This document shows, in pieces, positions 35,206 to 45,232 of a stretch of DNA of 51,178 nucleotides (position 1 is its first letter; each line of letters opens with the position of its first letter). Position numbers and translations under genes: made by a program. The notes under the pieces were generated by a model. The model did no database searches. It had not been told where the DNA came from and worked only from the letters and a program-made list of their open reading frames with translations. The stretch covers positions 1-51,178 of the forward strand of contig NZ_JACYXE010000016.1 of NCBI RefSeq assembly GCF_014857905.1, written 5' to 3'. The DNA is from Agilicoccus flavus (GTDB taxonomy: Bacteria; Actinomycetota; Actinomycetes; Actinomycetales; Dermatophilaceae).

Positions 35206-38200
35206 GTGAGTTGGCATGTGGTGCGGGCGGAGCGGACGGACATCCTGGCCGACGCGCTCGCCGAGCTGCTCGCGGTGCCGGTGGCCGACCCTCTGCAGGA
35301 GGAGGTCGTCGTCGTGCCCGCCCGCGGGGTGGAGCGATGGCTCACCCAACGCCTCTCGCACCGGCTCGGAGCCGGGGCCGGAGCCGGAGTCGCGCGCGAG
35401 GCGGCGGTCGACGGGGCGCCGGCCGGGCCGGAGACGTGCGGAGCGCGCTCGCCCGGGGTGGGCGCGGTCGGTGCGGTCGGCTTCGCGCCGGGCGGGGTGT
35501 GCGCCGGCGTGCGGTTCCTCAGCCCGGCCTCGCTCGTCTCGATGCTCACGGGCCGGGAGCGCGACGACCCGTGGGACCCGGATCGGCTCGTGTGGTCCCT
35601 GCTGAGCGTCATCGACGAGAGCCTCGACGCGTCGTGGTGCGCCCCGATCGCCCGGCACCTCGGGCACGGCCTCGGGCCCGCTACCGACGGCGTCGACAGT
35701 GTCGACGGTGTCGACGAGATCCGCGCCGGCCGCCGGTACTCGCTGGCCCGGCGGCTCGCGGGCCTGTTCGCCTCGTACGGGGTGCAGCGCCCCACCCTGC
35801 TCACCGACTGGCGCGAGGGCCGGTCGCTCGACGGCGTGGGTGCCCCCCTCGACCCCGACCTCGCGTGGCAGCCGGAGCTGTACCGGCGCCTGCTCGACCG
35901 GGTCGAGGGACCCCCGCCCGACGTGCGGCACCAGGACACCCTCGATCGTCTGCGTGCCGGAGCAGGCGGGTTCGCGGCGGGCGGGGCCGAGGGGCCGTCG
36001 CCCGGTGCGCAGGCCCCGCTCGCGCTGCCGGGCCGGCTGTCGCTGTTCGGGCACACCCGCATCGCGCGCACCGAGATCGAACTGCTCGCCGCGCTCGCCC
36101 GGCACCGCGACGTGCACCTGTGGCTGCCGCAGGCGTCGGAGGCGGTGTGGCGCGCCATCGAGCCCGAGTGCGCGATCGGCCCGATCCGGCGCGCCCAGGA
36201 CCGGACCGGCGAGCTCGTCGCCCACCCGCTGCTCGCGTCGCTCGGGCGCGACGCGCGGGAGCTCCAGCGATCCCTCGCCCTCGCCGCGGCCGAGGCCGGG
36301 GCGGACGCCGGGGCCCGCGCCGGGGCGGGGCCGCTCGGCCCGGGCCCGGCGGACCGCCCGCCTACGCCTACGCCTGCCACTACGACTGGGCGTGCGGCGG
36401 TGATCGGGCCGGTCGAGGCGGTCGAGGAGGTGCCGAACGTCGCAGAGGCGTCGGGCGCCGACGCGGCGCCGGGCACGGGCACGATCCTCGGCTGGCTCCA
36501 GCACGACCTGCGCGCGGGCCGGCCGCCCACGCCGCAGGAACGGGCGGCGCGGGTCCCGGCCACGGGCGACGCGTCGGTCCGCATCCACGCGTGCCACGGC
36601 CCGGCCCGGCAGGTGGAGGTGTTGCGGGAGGTCCTCGTGGGTCTCCTCGCCGACGACCCCACGCTCGAGCCGCGCGACATCATCGTCATGTGCCCCGACA
36701 TCGAGGCGTACGCGCCGCTCGTCCAGGCCGCGTTCGGGCTCGGCGGCGGGGTCGACGAGGGGGGTGGACGCGGCGCGCGGCACCCCGCCCACCGGCTGCG
36801 CGTGCGCCTCGCCGACCGGTCCCTCACCGCGACCAACCCGCTCGCGCGTCTCGCCGCAGACCTGCTCGGGCTCGTGGGCGGGCGGATGACGGCGGGCGAC
36901 GTCCTCGACCTGGCCGGCAGCGCGCCCGTGCGGCGGCGGTTCGGTTTCGACGACGACGACCTCGACCGGATCGCCCGCTGGGTCGACCAGGCCGCGATCC
37001 GTTGGGGGCGCGACGCGCGCTCGCGGGCGCCGTTCGACCTCGAGCGGTTCGACCAGAACACGTGGCGCTTCGGCCTGGACCGGCTCCTGCTCGGGGTCGC
37101 GACGGGCGAGGACCGCGGCCCGGACGAGGAGCGGTACGCCGTCGGCGGCGCGGCCGGGCAGGGGGTCGGCGCCCGTGCGGCCGGGGAGGCGCTCGACGGC
37201 GGTCAGGACCCGGCCGGGGAGGCCGTCGGCGGCGGCGACGGTGCGGCCGTGAGCGGGGTCTCGGGCACCGGCAGCGCGGCCGACGAGGGGCTCGGCGGCT
37301 CCGCCGGCGCCGCCGACGAGCCCGGCGCCGATCCGGTGCGGGGCGGCGGGAACGTGCCCGCCGACCTGCTGCCCGCGCTGCCCGTCGACGACGTGGGCGG
37401 TGGCGACATCGACCTCGTCGGGAGGCTCGCGGAGCTCCTCGACCGCCTCGACGCCGTCGTCGACCGGCTCGAGGCCGCGCGCACCGCGGCCGACTGGACC
37501 GACGCGCTGCGTGAGGGCGTGCGCGACCTCGCGGACGTGCCGCTCACCGAGACGTGGCAGGTGGCGCAGCTCAAGCGTGAGCTGGCGGCCGTCGCGGCGG
37601 CGAGCCGCCCCGACACGCGGCTGCGGCTCGCCGACGTCCGCGGCCTCCTCGCCCACCGCTTCGCCGGTCATCCCACCCGGGCCAACTTCCGGACCGGCAC
37701 GCTCACCGTGGCGACGATGGTGCCGATGCGCTCCGTGCCGCACCGCGTCGTCGCCCTCCTCGGCCTCGACGACGGGGTCTACCCCCGGCAGGAGACCGTC
37801 GACGGCGACGACGCGCTCTCCCGGGATCCGATGACGGGCGAACGGGATCCGCGCAGCGAGGACCGGCAGCTGCTCCTCGACGCGATCATGGCCGCCACCG
37901 AGCACCTCGTCGTCACCTACACCGGCGCGAGCGAGCACGCGGGGTCGCCACGCCCGCCCGCCGTGCCGCTCGGGGAGGCCGTCGACGCCGTCCGCGAGAC
38001 GATCGCGCCGGAGCTCGACGCCGACGGCCGCGAGGTCGACTCCCCGTCGTTCGTCGTGCGCCACCGGCTGCAGCCGTTCGCGCCCGAGAACTTCGTCGAC
38101 GGGGCCCTCGGTGCGCCCGGCCCGTTCAGCTTCGACGCGGCCTCCCTCGCCGGCGCGCGGGCCATGGCGGGCGAGCGGACCCCCGTGCCGCCGCTGCTGA

Positions 38201-39189
38201 CCGAGCCGCTGTCGGCCACGCCGGTGACCGACGTCGACCTCGACGACCTGCTCGCCTTCTTCGCGCACCCCGCCCGCCACGTGCTGCGCGGGCGCCTCGA
38301 CGTCACCGCGCCGCTCGAGGGCGACGAACCGCTCGACGCGATGCCCGTCGACCTCGACTCCCTCGAGAAGTGGGCCGTGGGCGACCGCCTGCTCGGCGCG
38401 GCGCTCGCCGGCGTCCACCCCGACGTCGCCGTCCGGGCCGAGAGGCTGCGCGGCCTGCTCCCGCCCGGCGGCCTCGCCGACCCGGTCCTGGCCGACGTGC
38501 GCGACGTCATCGGGGCGGTCGTCACGACCGCGAACGGGCTGCGGGTGGGCACCCCCGGCAGCGTCGACGTCGACGTCGACCTCGGGGGCGGCCGCCGGCT
38601 CTCCGGCACCGTGCCACACGTGTACGGCACGCCGACCGGGTCCGGTGGCGCGGCGCGGCACGTCACCGTCTCGTACTCCTCGGTCTCGGCGAAGCGTCGG
38701 CTCGAGGCGTGGATCACCCTGCTCGCGCTCGCCGCCTCCGACGACTCGATCGCCTACACCTCGCACGCGCTCGGCCGCCGCGGCCGCCGCGCCGTCACCG
38801 CGGTCGCCGGCCCGATCGACCCCGCGACCGCCCGGGCGGCGCTGCTCGACCTCGTCGACGTCTACGACCGCGGACGCCTCGAACCCCTGCCGATCCCGCC
38901 GCGGACCGCGCTCGCGTACGCGGAGGCCCACGCCCGGGGGGCCCGCGGCGAGCGGGTCGACGCCGAGGCCGCCGCCCGCGACGAGTGGGTGGGCCGCGAC
39001 AACGGCCGCGGGATCCCCGGCGAGGCGGCCGACGCCTGGCACGTGCGCGTCCACGGCCCGCAGGCGCCGCTCGAGGTGCTGCTCACCGATCCGCGCCCGG
39101 GCGAGGACTGGAACACCGCGCCCCACCGCCTCGGCCGGTACGCCCTGCGCGTGTGGGAGCCGGTCCTCGCGGCCCAGGAGGTGCGATGA
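35206..39189 (+). CDS. recC: Exodeoxyribonuclease V gamma chain, RecC
   Basis: This 1327-residue protein is the Chi-scanning, catalytically inactive subunit of RecBCD. It shows the UvrD-like but degenerate N-terminus (VEEVVVVPARGVERWLTQRLSHRLG), the FGHTRIARTEIELLAALARHRDVHLWLP region, DIIVMCPDIEAYAPLVQAAFG, and the C-terminal part with FFAHPARHVLRGRL and SAKRRLEAWITLLAL. Several Ala/Gly/Pro-rich insertions (about residues 365-400 and 645-725) enlarge it past the usual 1100. The GTG at 35206 (VSWHVVRAERTD) fits the family start. The stop overlaps the recB ATG. Confidence 0.95.
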   Translation: MSWHVVRAERTDILADALAELLAVPVADPLQEEVVVVPARGVERWLTQRLSHRLGAGAGAGVAREAAVDGAPAGPETCGARSPGVGAVGAVGFAPGGVCAGVRFLSPASLVSMLTGRERDDPWDPDRLVWSLLSVIDESLDASWCAPIARHLGHGLGPATDGVDSVDGVDEIRAGRRYSLARRLAGLFASYGVQRPTLLTDWREGRSLDGVGAPLDPDLAWQPELYRRLLDRVEGPPPDVRHQDTLDRLRAGAGGFAAGGAEGPSPGAQAPLALPGRLSLFGHTRIARTEIELLAALARHRDVHLWLPQASEAVWRAIEPECAIGPIRRAQDRTGELVAHPLLASLGRDARELQRSLALAAAEAGADAGARAGAGPLGPGPADRPPTPTPATTTGRAAVIGPVEAVEEVPNVAEASGADAAPGTGTILGWLQHDLRAGRPPTPQERAARVPATGDASVRIHACHGPARQVEVLREVLVGLLADDPTLEPRDIIVMCPDIEAYAPLVQAAFGLGGGVDEGGGRGARHPAHRLRVRLADRSLTATNPLARLAADLLGLVGGRMTAGDVLDLAGSAPVRRRFGFDDDDLDRIARWVDQAAIRWGRDARSRAPFDLERFDQNTWRFGLDRLLLGVATGEDRGPDEERYAVGGAAGQGVGARAAGEALDGGQDPAGEAVGGGDGAAVSGVSGTGSAADEGLGGSAGAADEPGADPVRGGGNVPADLLPALPVDDVGGGDIDLVGRLAELLDRLDAVVDRLEAARTAADWTDALREGVRDLADVPLTETWQVAQLKRELAAVAAASRPDTRLRLADVRGLLAHRFAGHPTRANFRTGTLTVATMVPMRSVPHRVVALLGLDDGVYPRQETVDGDDALSRDPMTGERDPRSEDRQLLLDAIMAATEHLVVTYTGASEHAGSPRPPAVPLGEAVDAVRETIAPELDADGREVDSPSFVVRHRLQPFAPENFVDGALGAPGPFSFDAASLAGARAMAGERTPVPPLLTEPLSATPVTDVDLDDLLAFFAHPARHVLRGRLDVTAPLEGDEPLDAMPVDLDSLEKWAVGDRLLGAALAGVHPDVAVRAERLRGLLPPGGLADPVLADVRDVIGAVVTTANGLRVGTPGSVDVDVDLGGGRRLSGTVPHVYGTPTGSGGAARHVTVSYSSVSAKRRLEAWITLLALAASDDSIAYTSHALGRRGRRAVTAVAGPIDPATARAALLDLVDVYDRGRLEPLPIPPRTALAYAEAHARGARGERVDAEAAARDEWVGRDNGRGIPGEAADAWHVRVHGPQAPLEVLLTDPRPGEDWNTAPHRLGRYALRVWEPVLAAQEVR

Positions 39190-42100
39190 ACCGGGCACAG
39201 GAAACGACGGCGAGCGATGATCTGGCCCCGTTCGCGATCACCGATCCGCTGCCCACGGGCACCGTCCTGCTCGAGGCGAGCGCCGGGACCGGGAAGACGT
39301 GGACGATCGGCGCGCTCGTCACCCGGTACGTCGCCGAGGGGGTCGCGACGCTCGACGAGATGCTCGTCGTCACCTTCGGGCGGGCCGCGAGCCAGGAGCT
39401 GCGCGAACGGGTGCGCGAGTCCCTCACCCGCGCCGAGCGCGCGCTGCGGGACGCTCGCTCGGACCGGCCGGGCCGAACCGCTACGGCCCCCGTGGCCGAG
39501 CAGACCGACGCCGTCGCGGAACCCGACGTGGGACCCGACGTGCTCGCGGCGACCGACATCGTCCCGAGGTCCGACGGGCGCGCCGCAAGGGACGACCTGG
39601 CCCGGGCCGACTCACTCTTCGAGGCCCACGACCTCCCTGAACCGGACGACCCCGCGCAGGCCCACGACCCCGCGGGAGGCGACCCGCCGGAGGAGACCGA
39701 CGGGCTCGACGGGCCGTCGGCCGCCGCGCGCGCGGACGACCCGCTCGTCGACGTCCTGCTCGCGGCCGACCCCGCCGAGGTCGCGGCGCGGCATCGCCGG
39801 CTGCGGGCCGCCCTGGGCGCGTTCGACGCCGCGACGATCGCGACGACCCACCAGTTCTGCCGCCTCGTGCTCGCGAGCCTCGGCGTCGCGGGCGACACCG
39901 ACCCCTCCGCCCGGCTCGTCGAGGACCTCGACGACCTGCTCGTGGAGGTCGTCGACGACCTGTACGTGCGCGGTTTCGCGGGCAGCTCGGCACGGCCGGC
40001 GTTCTCGCGCGACGAGGCGCTGGCCATCGCCCGGGCGGTGCACGCCGACCCGCAGGCCCGGATCGAGCCCGCGCACCCGGCGCCCGGGTCGGTCGCGGCC
40101 CGCCGGGTCGGCTTCGCGCGGCTCGTGCGCGACGAGATGGCGCGGCGGATGCGCCGGCTCGGGGTGCTCGGCTACGACGACCTGCTCAGCCAGCTCGCCG
40201 ACGCGCTCGCCGACGAGGACGCCCCGGCCCGCGCGCGCATGCGCCGCCGGTGGAGCGTCGTCCTCGTCGACGAGTTCCAGGACACCGACCCCGTCCAGTG
40301 GGCCGTCCTGGACCGCGCCTTCAGCGGCCACGCGACGATGGTGCTCATCGGCGACCCGAAGCAGGCGATCTACGCGTTCCGCGGCGGCGACGTCGTCACC
40401 TACCTCGCCGCCGCGGCGACCGCGGGGGACCGGCGCACGCTCGACGTCGACCGCCGGGCCGATGCTCCCCTGGTCGACGCCCTGCAGGCCATGTGGGCGG
40501 GGGCGCGCCTCGGCGACGAGGACATCGAGGTCCGAGGAGTGCGCGCGGCGCCGAACCACGCGGGCGGACGCCTCGTCGGGGCGCCCGCCGGCGCGCCCCT
40601 GCGGGTGCGGATCGCGCCGGGCCCGCCTCCCACGGGCCGCCGGCCCACCCAGATGCGGATCGGGACGGCCCGCGACATCGTCGGCCGCGACCTCGCCCGC
40701 GACGTGTCGCGGCTGCTGGGCTCGGGCGCCACGTTCGACGGCCGGCCGCTGGCGGCGGGCGACGTCGCGGTGCTCGCGCACACCGGTCGGCAGCTCGCCA
40801 TCGCGCAGACCGCGCTGCGGGCGGCGGGGATCTCCGCCGTCGTCGCGGGCGGGGGGAGCGTCTTCCGCACGCCCGCCGCGACGACGTGGCTGACCGTGCT
40901 CGAGGCGATGGAGCAGCCCCACCGCTCCGCCCGGGTGCGCGCGGCGGCCCTCACCCCGTTCGTCGGCTACTCGGCGGCCCGGCTCGACGCCGGCGGCGAC
41001 GACCTCACCGACTCCGTCGCGGCCCGGATGCGCTGGTGGGCGGCGCTCTTCGCCACCCGCGGCATCGCCGCCGTGCTCGAGTCGGCCACCGCCGACGGCC
41101 TGCCCGCCCGGATGCTCGCCCACGTCGGCGGCGAACGCGACCTCACCGACCTGCGCCACGTGGGCGAGGCGCTGCACGAGGTGGGTCTGTCCGACTCCCT
41201 GGGCCTCGTCGCGACGATCACATGGCTGCGCGAACGCATGACCGAGGAGATCGTCGAGACCGCGAGCGCGCGGACCCGCCGGCTCGACAGCGACGCGTCG
41301 GCCGTGCAGCTCTCGACCATCCACGGGAGCAAGGGCCTGCAGTACCCGGTCGTCTACGCCCCGTTCCTCTTCGACCGCTGGGTGAGCGACGACCCGCCCC
41401 TGCCGCGCTTCCACGGGCCCGACGGCCACCGGTGCCTCGACGTCGGCGGCGCCCATCCCGGCCGGCGCGACCACGTGGCCCGCGCCCTCGCCGAGGAGGC
41501 GGGGGAGTCGCTGCGCCTCTTCTACGTCGCCCTCACGCGGGCCCAGTCGCAGGTCGTCACGTGGTGGTCGCCGACGACGAACACGCCACCCTCCCCGCTG
41601 CACCGCATGCTGCTCGGGCGCGCCCCCGGCACGCCCGACGTACCCGACGCGGCCCCCGTCCCGCCCGACGACCGGGCCCGCGCCATGTTCGACGCGTGGC
41701 GCGAGCTCGGCGGCCCCGCCTGGGAACTCGTCCTCGAGGAACCGGTGCCCGTGCGCCGCGAGGCCGGCGGCCCGGCCCGGCTCGAGCTGCGCACCTTCGG
41801 CCGCGAGATCGACCCCGCCTGGCGGCGCACCTCCTACACGGCCCTCACGCGGGTTGGTGACGAGGAGGCCGTGGCCGGCCGGACCGACGGCGCCGGTCAG
41901 GTGGGCTCCGAGCCGGAGAACCCGGCCCGCGAGGACGAACCGGAGGTCGCGCAGATCGTGCCCGGGGCCGGGCGAGACGCCCCTCGCCCCTGGGATGACT
42001 CCGGCTCCGCCGGCACGCTCGACCCGTCGGTGGCCTCACCGGCCTCGCCACCCTCGCCGGCCTCGCCGTCCCGGTCCGCCGAGTCCGCCGAGTCGTCCGA

Positions 42101-42974
42101 GTCGTCCCCGCCGGCGGCCACGGTGGGCGCCGCGGCCGAGGCGGTCGCCTCGCCCATGGCGGACCTGCCCGTGGGGGCCACGTTCGGCTCCCTCGTCCAC
42201 CAGGTGCTCGAGGAGGCCGACGCCACCTCGCCCCGGCTGCGCGAGGAGCTGACCGACCGCATCCACGAGGCGATCCTGCGCTGGCCCGTCGACCTCGACC
42301 GGTCCGCCCTCGCCGAGGCGCTGGCCGCGGTCGTGCGCACCCCGCTCGGCCCCCTCGCCCCCGGCGTCACGCTCGCCGACGTCGGCCGGCGCGACCGGCT
42401 GTGCGAGATGGAGTTCGAGATGCCGCTCGTCGGGGGCGACCTCGCCCGCGCCGGCGCGCCGGTCGTGCGCCTGGCGGCGCTCGCCGAGCCGCTGCGGCGC
42501 CACCTGCCGCCCGGCGACCCGGTGCGCGCGTACGCCGACGTCCTCGAGGCGGGTGCGATGGGGGAGCAGGAGCTGCGCGGCTACCTCACCGGCTCCCTCG
42601 ACGTCGTCCTGCGCGTCGGGGAGCGCTACCTCGTCGCCGACTACAAGACGAACTGGCTCGGCCCGATCGACGAACCCCTCACCGCGCACACGTACCGTCC
42701 CGCCGCGCTCGCAGAGGCGATGGGGCACTCGTCCTACCCGCTGCAGGCCCTCCTCTACGCCGTCGTGCTGCACCGCTACCTGCGCTGGCGGGTCCGGGAC
42801 TACGACCCGGAGCGGCACCTCGGCGGGGTGCTGTACCTGTACGTGCGCGGGATGTGCGGGCCGGACACGCCCGTGGTCGACGGGCAGCCGTGCGGCGTCT
42901 TCTCCTGGCGCCCGCCGGCGGCCCTCGTGCTCGAGTGCTCCGACGTGTTCGACGGTCCGGGAGGGGTCCTGTGA
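39186..42974 (+). CDS. recB: Exodeoxyribonuclease V beta chain, RecB
   Basis: This 1262-residue protein combines a 3'-5' SF1 helicase with a nuclease. Walker A ASAGTGKTWTIG (about residue 31), motif II VVLVDEFQDTDPVQW (about 360), QLSTIHGSKGLQYPVVY and motif VI LFYVALTRAQSQV are intact. The nuclease motif SLDVVLRVGERYLVADYKTN (Asp near 1152) is present too. Two disordered insertions are unusual: residues about 95-185 (Asp/Ala/Pro-rich) and about 895-980 (Ser/Pro-rich). The ATG overlaps the recC stop (ATGA), and the stop overlaps the recD GTG. Confidence 0.96.
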   Translation: MNRAQETTASDDLAPFAITDPLPTGTVLLEASAGTGKTWTIGALVTRYVAEGVATLDEMLVVTFGRAASQELRERVRESLTRAERALRDARSDRPGRTATAPVAEQTDAVAEPDVGPDVLAATDIVPRSDGRAARDDLARADSLFEAHDLPEPDDPAQAHDPAGGDPPEETDGLDGPSAAARADDPLVDVLLAADPAEVAARHRRLRAALGAFDAATIATTHQFCRLVLASLGVAGDTDPSARLVEDLDDLLVEVVDDLYVRGFAGSSARPAFSRDEALAIARAVHADPQARIEPAHPAPGSVAARRVGFARLVRDEMARRMRRLGVLGYDDLLSQLADALADEDAPARARMRRRWSVVLVDEFQDTDPVQWAVLDRAFSGHATMVLIGDPKQAIYAFRGGDVVTYLAAAATAGDRRTLDVDRRADAPLVDALQAMWAGARLGDEDIEVRGVRAAPNHAGGRLVGAPAGAPLRVRIAPGPPPTGRRPTQMRIGTARDIVGRDLARDVSRLLGSGATFDGRPLAAGDVAVLAHTGRQLAIAQTALRAAGISAVVAGGGSVFRTPAATTWLTVLEAMEQPHRSARVRAAALTPFVGYSAARLDAGGDDLTDSVAARMRWWAALFATRGIAAVLESATADGLPARMLAHVGGERDLTDLRHVGEALHEVGLSDSLGLVATITWLRERMTEEIVETASARTRRLDSDASAVQLSTIHGSKGLQYPVVYAPFLFDRWVSDDPPLPRFHGPDGHRCLDVGGAHPGRRDHVARALAEEAGESLRLFYVALTRAQSQVVTWWSPTTNTPPSPLHRMLLGRAPGTPDVPDAAPVPPDDRARAMFDAWRELGGPAWELVLEEPVPVRREAGGPARLELRTFGREIDPAWRRTSYTALTRVGDEEAVAGRTDGAGQVGSEPENPAREDEPEVAQIVPGAGRDAPRPWDDSGSAGTLDPSVASPASPPSPASPSRSAESAESSESSPPAATVGAAAEAVASPMADLPVGATFGSLVHQVLEEADATSPRLREELTDRIHEAILRWPVDLDRSALAEALAAVVRTPLGPLAPGVTLADVGRRDRLCEMEFEMPLVGGDLARAGAPVVRLAALAEPLRRHLPPGDPVRAYADVLEAGAMGEQELRGYLTGSLDVVLRVGERYLVADYKTNWLGPIDEPLTAHTYRPAALAEAMGHSSYPLQALLYAVVLHRYLRWRVRDYDPERHLGGVLYLYVRGMCGPDTPVVDGQPCGVFSWRPPAALVLECSDVFDGPGGVL

Positions 42975-44812
42975 GCGAGGTCTTCGAGGTCACGTCTGCC
43001 CAGGACCGCCGCCTCGCCCTGCGGGCGACCGGCGTGCTCGGCCGGGCGAACGCGGCGGGCATCCTCACCGCCTCCGACGTCCACGTCGCCGACCGGCTGT
43101 GCGCCCTGGCCGGCGAGGAGTCGGAGGCCGTGCGGCTCGCGGTGGCGCTCGCGACCCGCGGGGTCCGCCTCGGGTCGGTGTGCGTCGACCTCGACACGGT
43201 GCCCCAGGTCGAGCCGGCCTTCGACTGGCCCGAACCCGACGCGTGGCGGGCGGCCGTCGCGGCGTCGCCGCTGCTCGCCGCGGGCGTCGTCCGCCTCGAC
43301 CTCGGCCTGCTCTACCTCGACCGCTACCGCCGCGACGAGGTCGCCGTCTGCCACGACCTCCTCGACCGGGCGGGCACCCCGCCGGAGCTCGGCGGCGCCG
43401 CGGCCGACGCGGCGCTGGAGGAATCCCTGGAGCGCGTGTTCCCGGGTGACGGGTACGCCGAGCAGCGCGACGCGTCGCGGCGGGCGGCGGGGCAGGCGGT
43501 CACGGTGCTGACCGGCGGGCCGGGCACGGGCAAGACGACGACCGTCGCGGGCCTGCTCGCCGTCCTCGCCGAGCAGGCGGAGCGGGCGGGCGGGGAGCGG
43601 GGTCGGCTGCGGATCGCGCTCACGGCACCCACGGGCAAGGCCGCCGCCCGGCTCGGCGAGGCCACGGCGGCGGCGACGGCCCGGCTGCCGACGGCCGACC
43701 GTGACCGCCTCGGCTCGCTGCCGGCGAGCACCATGCACCGCCTCCTCGGGTCGCTGCCGGGGCGGCGGACGCGGTTCCGGCACGACCGGTCCAACCGGCT
43801 CCCGCACGACGTCGTCGTCGTCGACGAGATGTCGATGGTGTCGCTGACGATGATGGCGCGTCTGCTCGAGGCGCTCCGGCCCGGCGCGCGGCTCGTGCTC
43901 GTGGGCGACCCCGACCAGCTCGCCTCCGTCGACGCCGGCGCCGTGCTCGCGGACCTCGTCGCGGGGTTCGCCGACCGCGACCGGTCTCCGGTCGTGCGCC
44001 TGCGCGTGCGGCACCGGTTCGGCGTCGGGATCGGCGCCCTCGCCGACGCGGTGCGCGACGGCGACGGCGACGGGGTGCTGGCCCTGCTCCGCTCGGGCGA
44101 TCCGGCCGTCGAGTTCGTCGAGGTGCCCGACGCCCCGGAGGGGGCCGACCCGGCCGACGCCGGGCGGGCCCTGCTCGAGGCGACCGCCGACACGTTGCGC
44201 CCGCGGCTCGTCCGGCACGCGCTCGACCTGCGCGAGGCGGCCGTGGCCGGCGACGCGGACACGGCGCTGCGGCTCCTCGCGCAGCACCGCCTCCTGTGTG
44301 CGCACCGGCGCGGGCCGTACGGTGTGGCCGCCTGGAACCGGTACGTCGAGCAGTGGCTCGCCGAGCTCGGCGGCATCGTGTCCTACGACCCGATGTACGA
44401 CGGTCGCCCGTTGCTCGTCACCGCGAACGACTATGCCTCGGGGCTGTTCAACGGCGACACCGGCGTCGTGCTGCGCGCCCCCGACCACGACGGGCCGGGC
44501 CGCCGCGGGCCGGTCGCCGTGTTCGACGGCGCGCAGGGGCGGCTCACCCTCGCGGCGGCGCGCCTCGGCGACGTCGACACCATGCACGCGATGACGGTCC
44601 ACAAGAGCCAGGGCAGCCAGGCCGACCACGTGACCATCCTGCTGCCCGGGCCCGAATCGGCCCTGCTCACCCGCGAACTGCTCTACACCGGCCTGACCCG
44701 GGCGCAGTCCCGGGTGACCATCGTCGGCAGCGAGGACGGGGTGCGCGCCGCCGTCGACCGGCGCGTCCAGCGCGCGACCGGCCTGCGCCGCCGCCTCGCC
44801 GGCCCCGGCTGA
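42971..44812 (+). CDS. recD: Exodeoxyribonuclease V alpha chain, RecD
   Basis: This 613-residue 5'-3' helicase completes RecBCD. Walker A LTGGPGTGKTTTVAGLL (about residues 180-196), Walker B VVVVDEMSMVSL, LVLVGDPDQLASVDAGAVL, and the C-terminal motifs AMTVHKSQGSQADHV and LLYTGLTRAQSRV are all present. The GTG at 42971 lies over the recB stop. The organism therefore has a full RecBCD system for break repair and degradation of linear foreign DNA. Confidence 0.97.
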   Translation: MSEVFEVTSAQDRRLALRATGVLGRANAAGILTASDVHVADRLCALAGEESEAVRLAVALATRGVRLGSVCVDLDTVPQVEPAFDWPEPDAWRAAVAASPLLAAGVVRLDLGLLYLDRYRRDEVAVCHDLLDRAGTPPELGGAAADAALEESLERVFPGDGYAEQRDASRRAAGQAVTVLTGGPGTGKTTTVAGLLAVLAEQAERAGGERGRLRIALTAPTGKAAARLGEATAAATARLPTADRDRLGSLPASTMHRLLGSLPGRRTRFRHDRSNRLPHDVVVVDEMSMVSLTMMARLLEALRPGARLVLVGDPDQLASVDAGAVLADLVAGFADRDRSPVVRLRVRHRFGVGIGALADAVRDGDGDGVLALLRSGDPAVEFVEVPDAPEGADPADAGRALLEATADTLRPRLVRHALDLREAAVAGDADTALRLLAQHRLLCAHRRGPYGVAAWNRYVEQWLAELGGIVSYDPMYDGRPLLVTANDYASGLFNGDTGVVLRAPDHDGPGRRGPVAVFDGAQGRLTLAAARLGDVDTMHAMTVHKSQGSQADHVTILLPGPESALLTRELLYTGLTRAQSRVTIVGSEDGVRAAVDRRVQRATGLRRRLAGPG

Positions 44813-44872
44813 CCACCGTCCGACTCAAGCCGTCCCACCACCGCCCCGCCCACTCCGCGGCCCATGCCGACC

Positions 44873-45139
44873 CGGTTCACCTGCGCCGATGAGGTGGCAG
44901 AGCCGAGCCGGACGGGCATGGTCCACCGGTGCACAGGGTGCCGTGGGTCGGACGGCGCCCGGTCGGGCACCGACCGTTCGGTGGACTATGCGGACGCGGT
45001 TCACCTGTGCCGATGGGGTGGTATGGCCGAGCCGGATGGGCATGGTCCGCGGGTCGGGCGCCGTCCGTTCGGTGGACTGTGCCCGGCCCGCTTCCCTGTG
45101 CCGGTGAGGTGGCATGGCCGAGCCGGATGGGCATGGTCC
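44873..45139. repeat. Three copies of a ~50-bp repeat between recD and hrpB
   Basis: The gene-free stretch 44813-45232 contains three copies of a 50-52 bp element (44873-44924, 44997-45048, about 45090-45139), sharing CCGAGCCGGATGGGCATGGT at the right part and TTCACCTGTGCCGATG at the left. The spacers (72 and 41 bases) also share CCGTTCGGTGGACT, so the real unit may be about 90-120 bases. The repeat is unlike the 54-bp coding repeat and the AACCATTCGGGCC family. The hrpB promoter must lie in or after it. Confidence 0.85.
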
Positions 45140-45232
45140 GAGGGTCGGTCGCCGGCGGCCGCGCCGCCTGCGTCGCACGTGGCGGTGGGGCGAGGTCGCG
45201 TCGGCCCGACGACGGTGGGCGAGACTGGGCGG

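Noticed and set aside
35137-39198. A 1353-residue minus-strand protein antisense to recC
   Set aside because: Its Val/Gly/Arg/Glu-rich composition is the mirror of a GC-rich coding strand; recC on the plus strand has clear family motifs.
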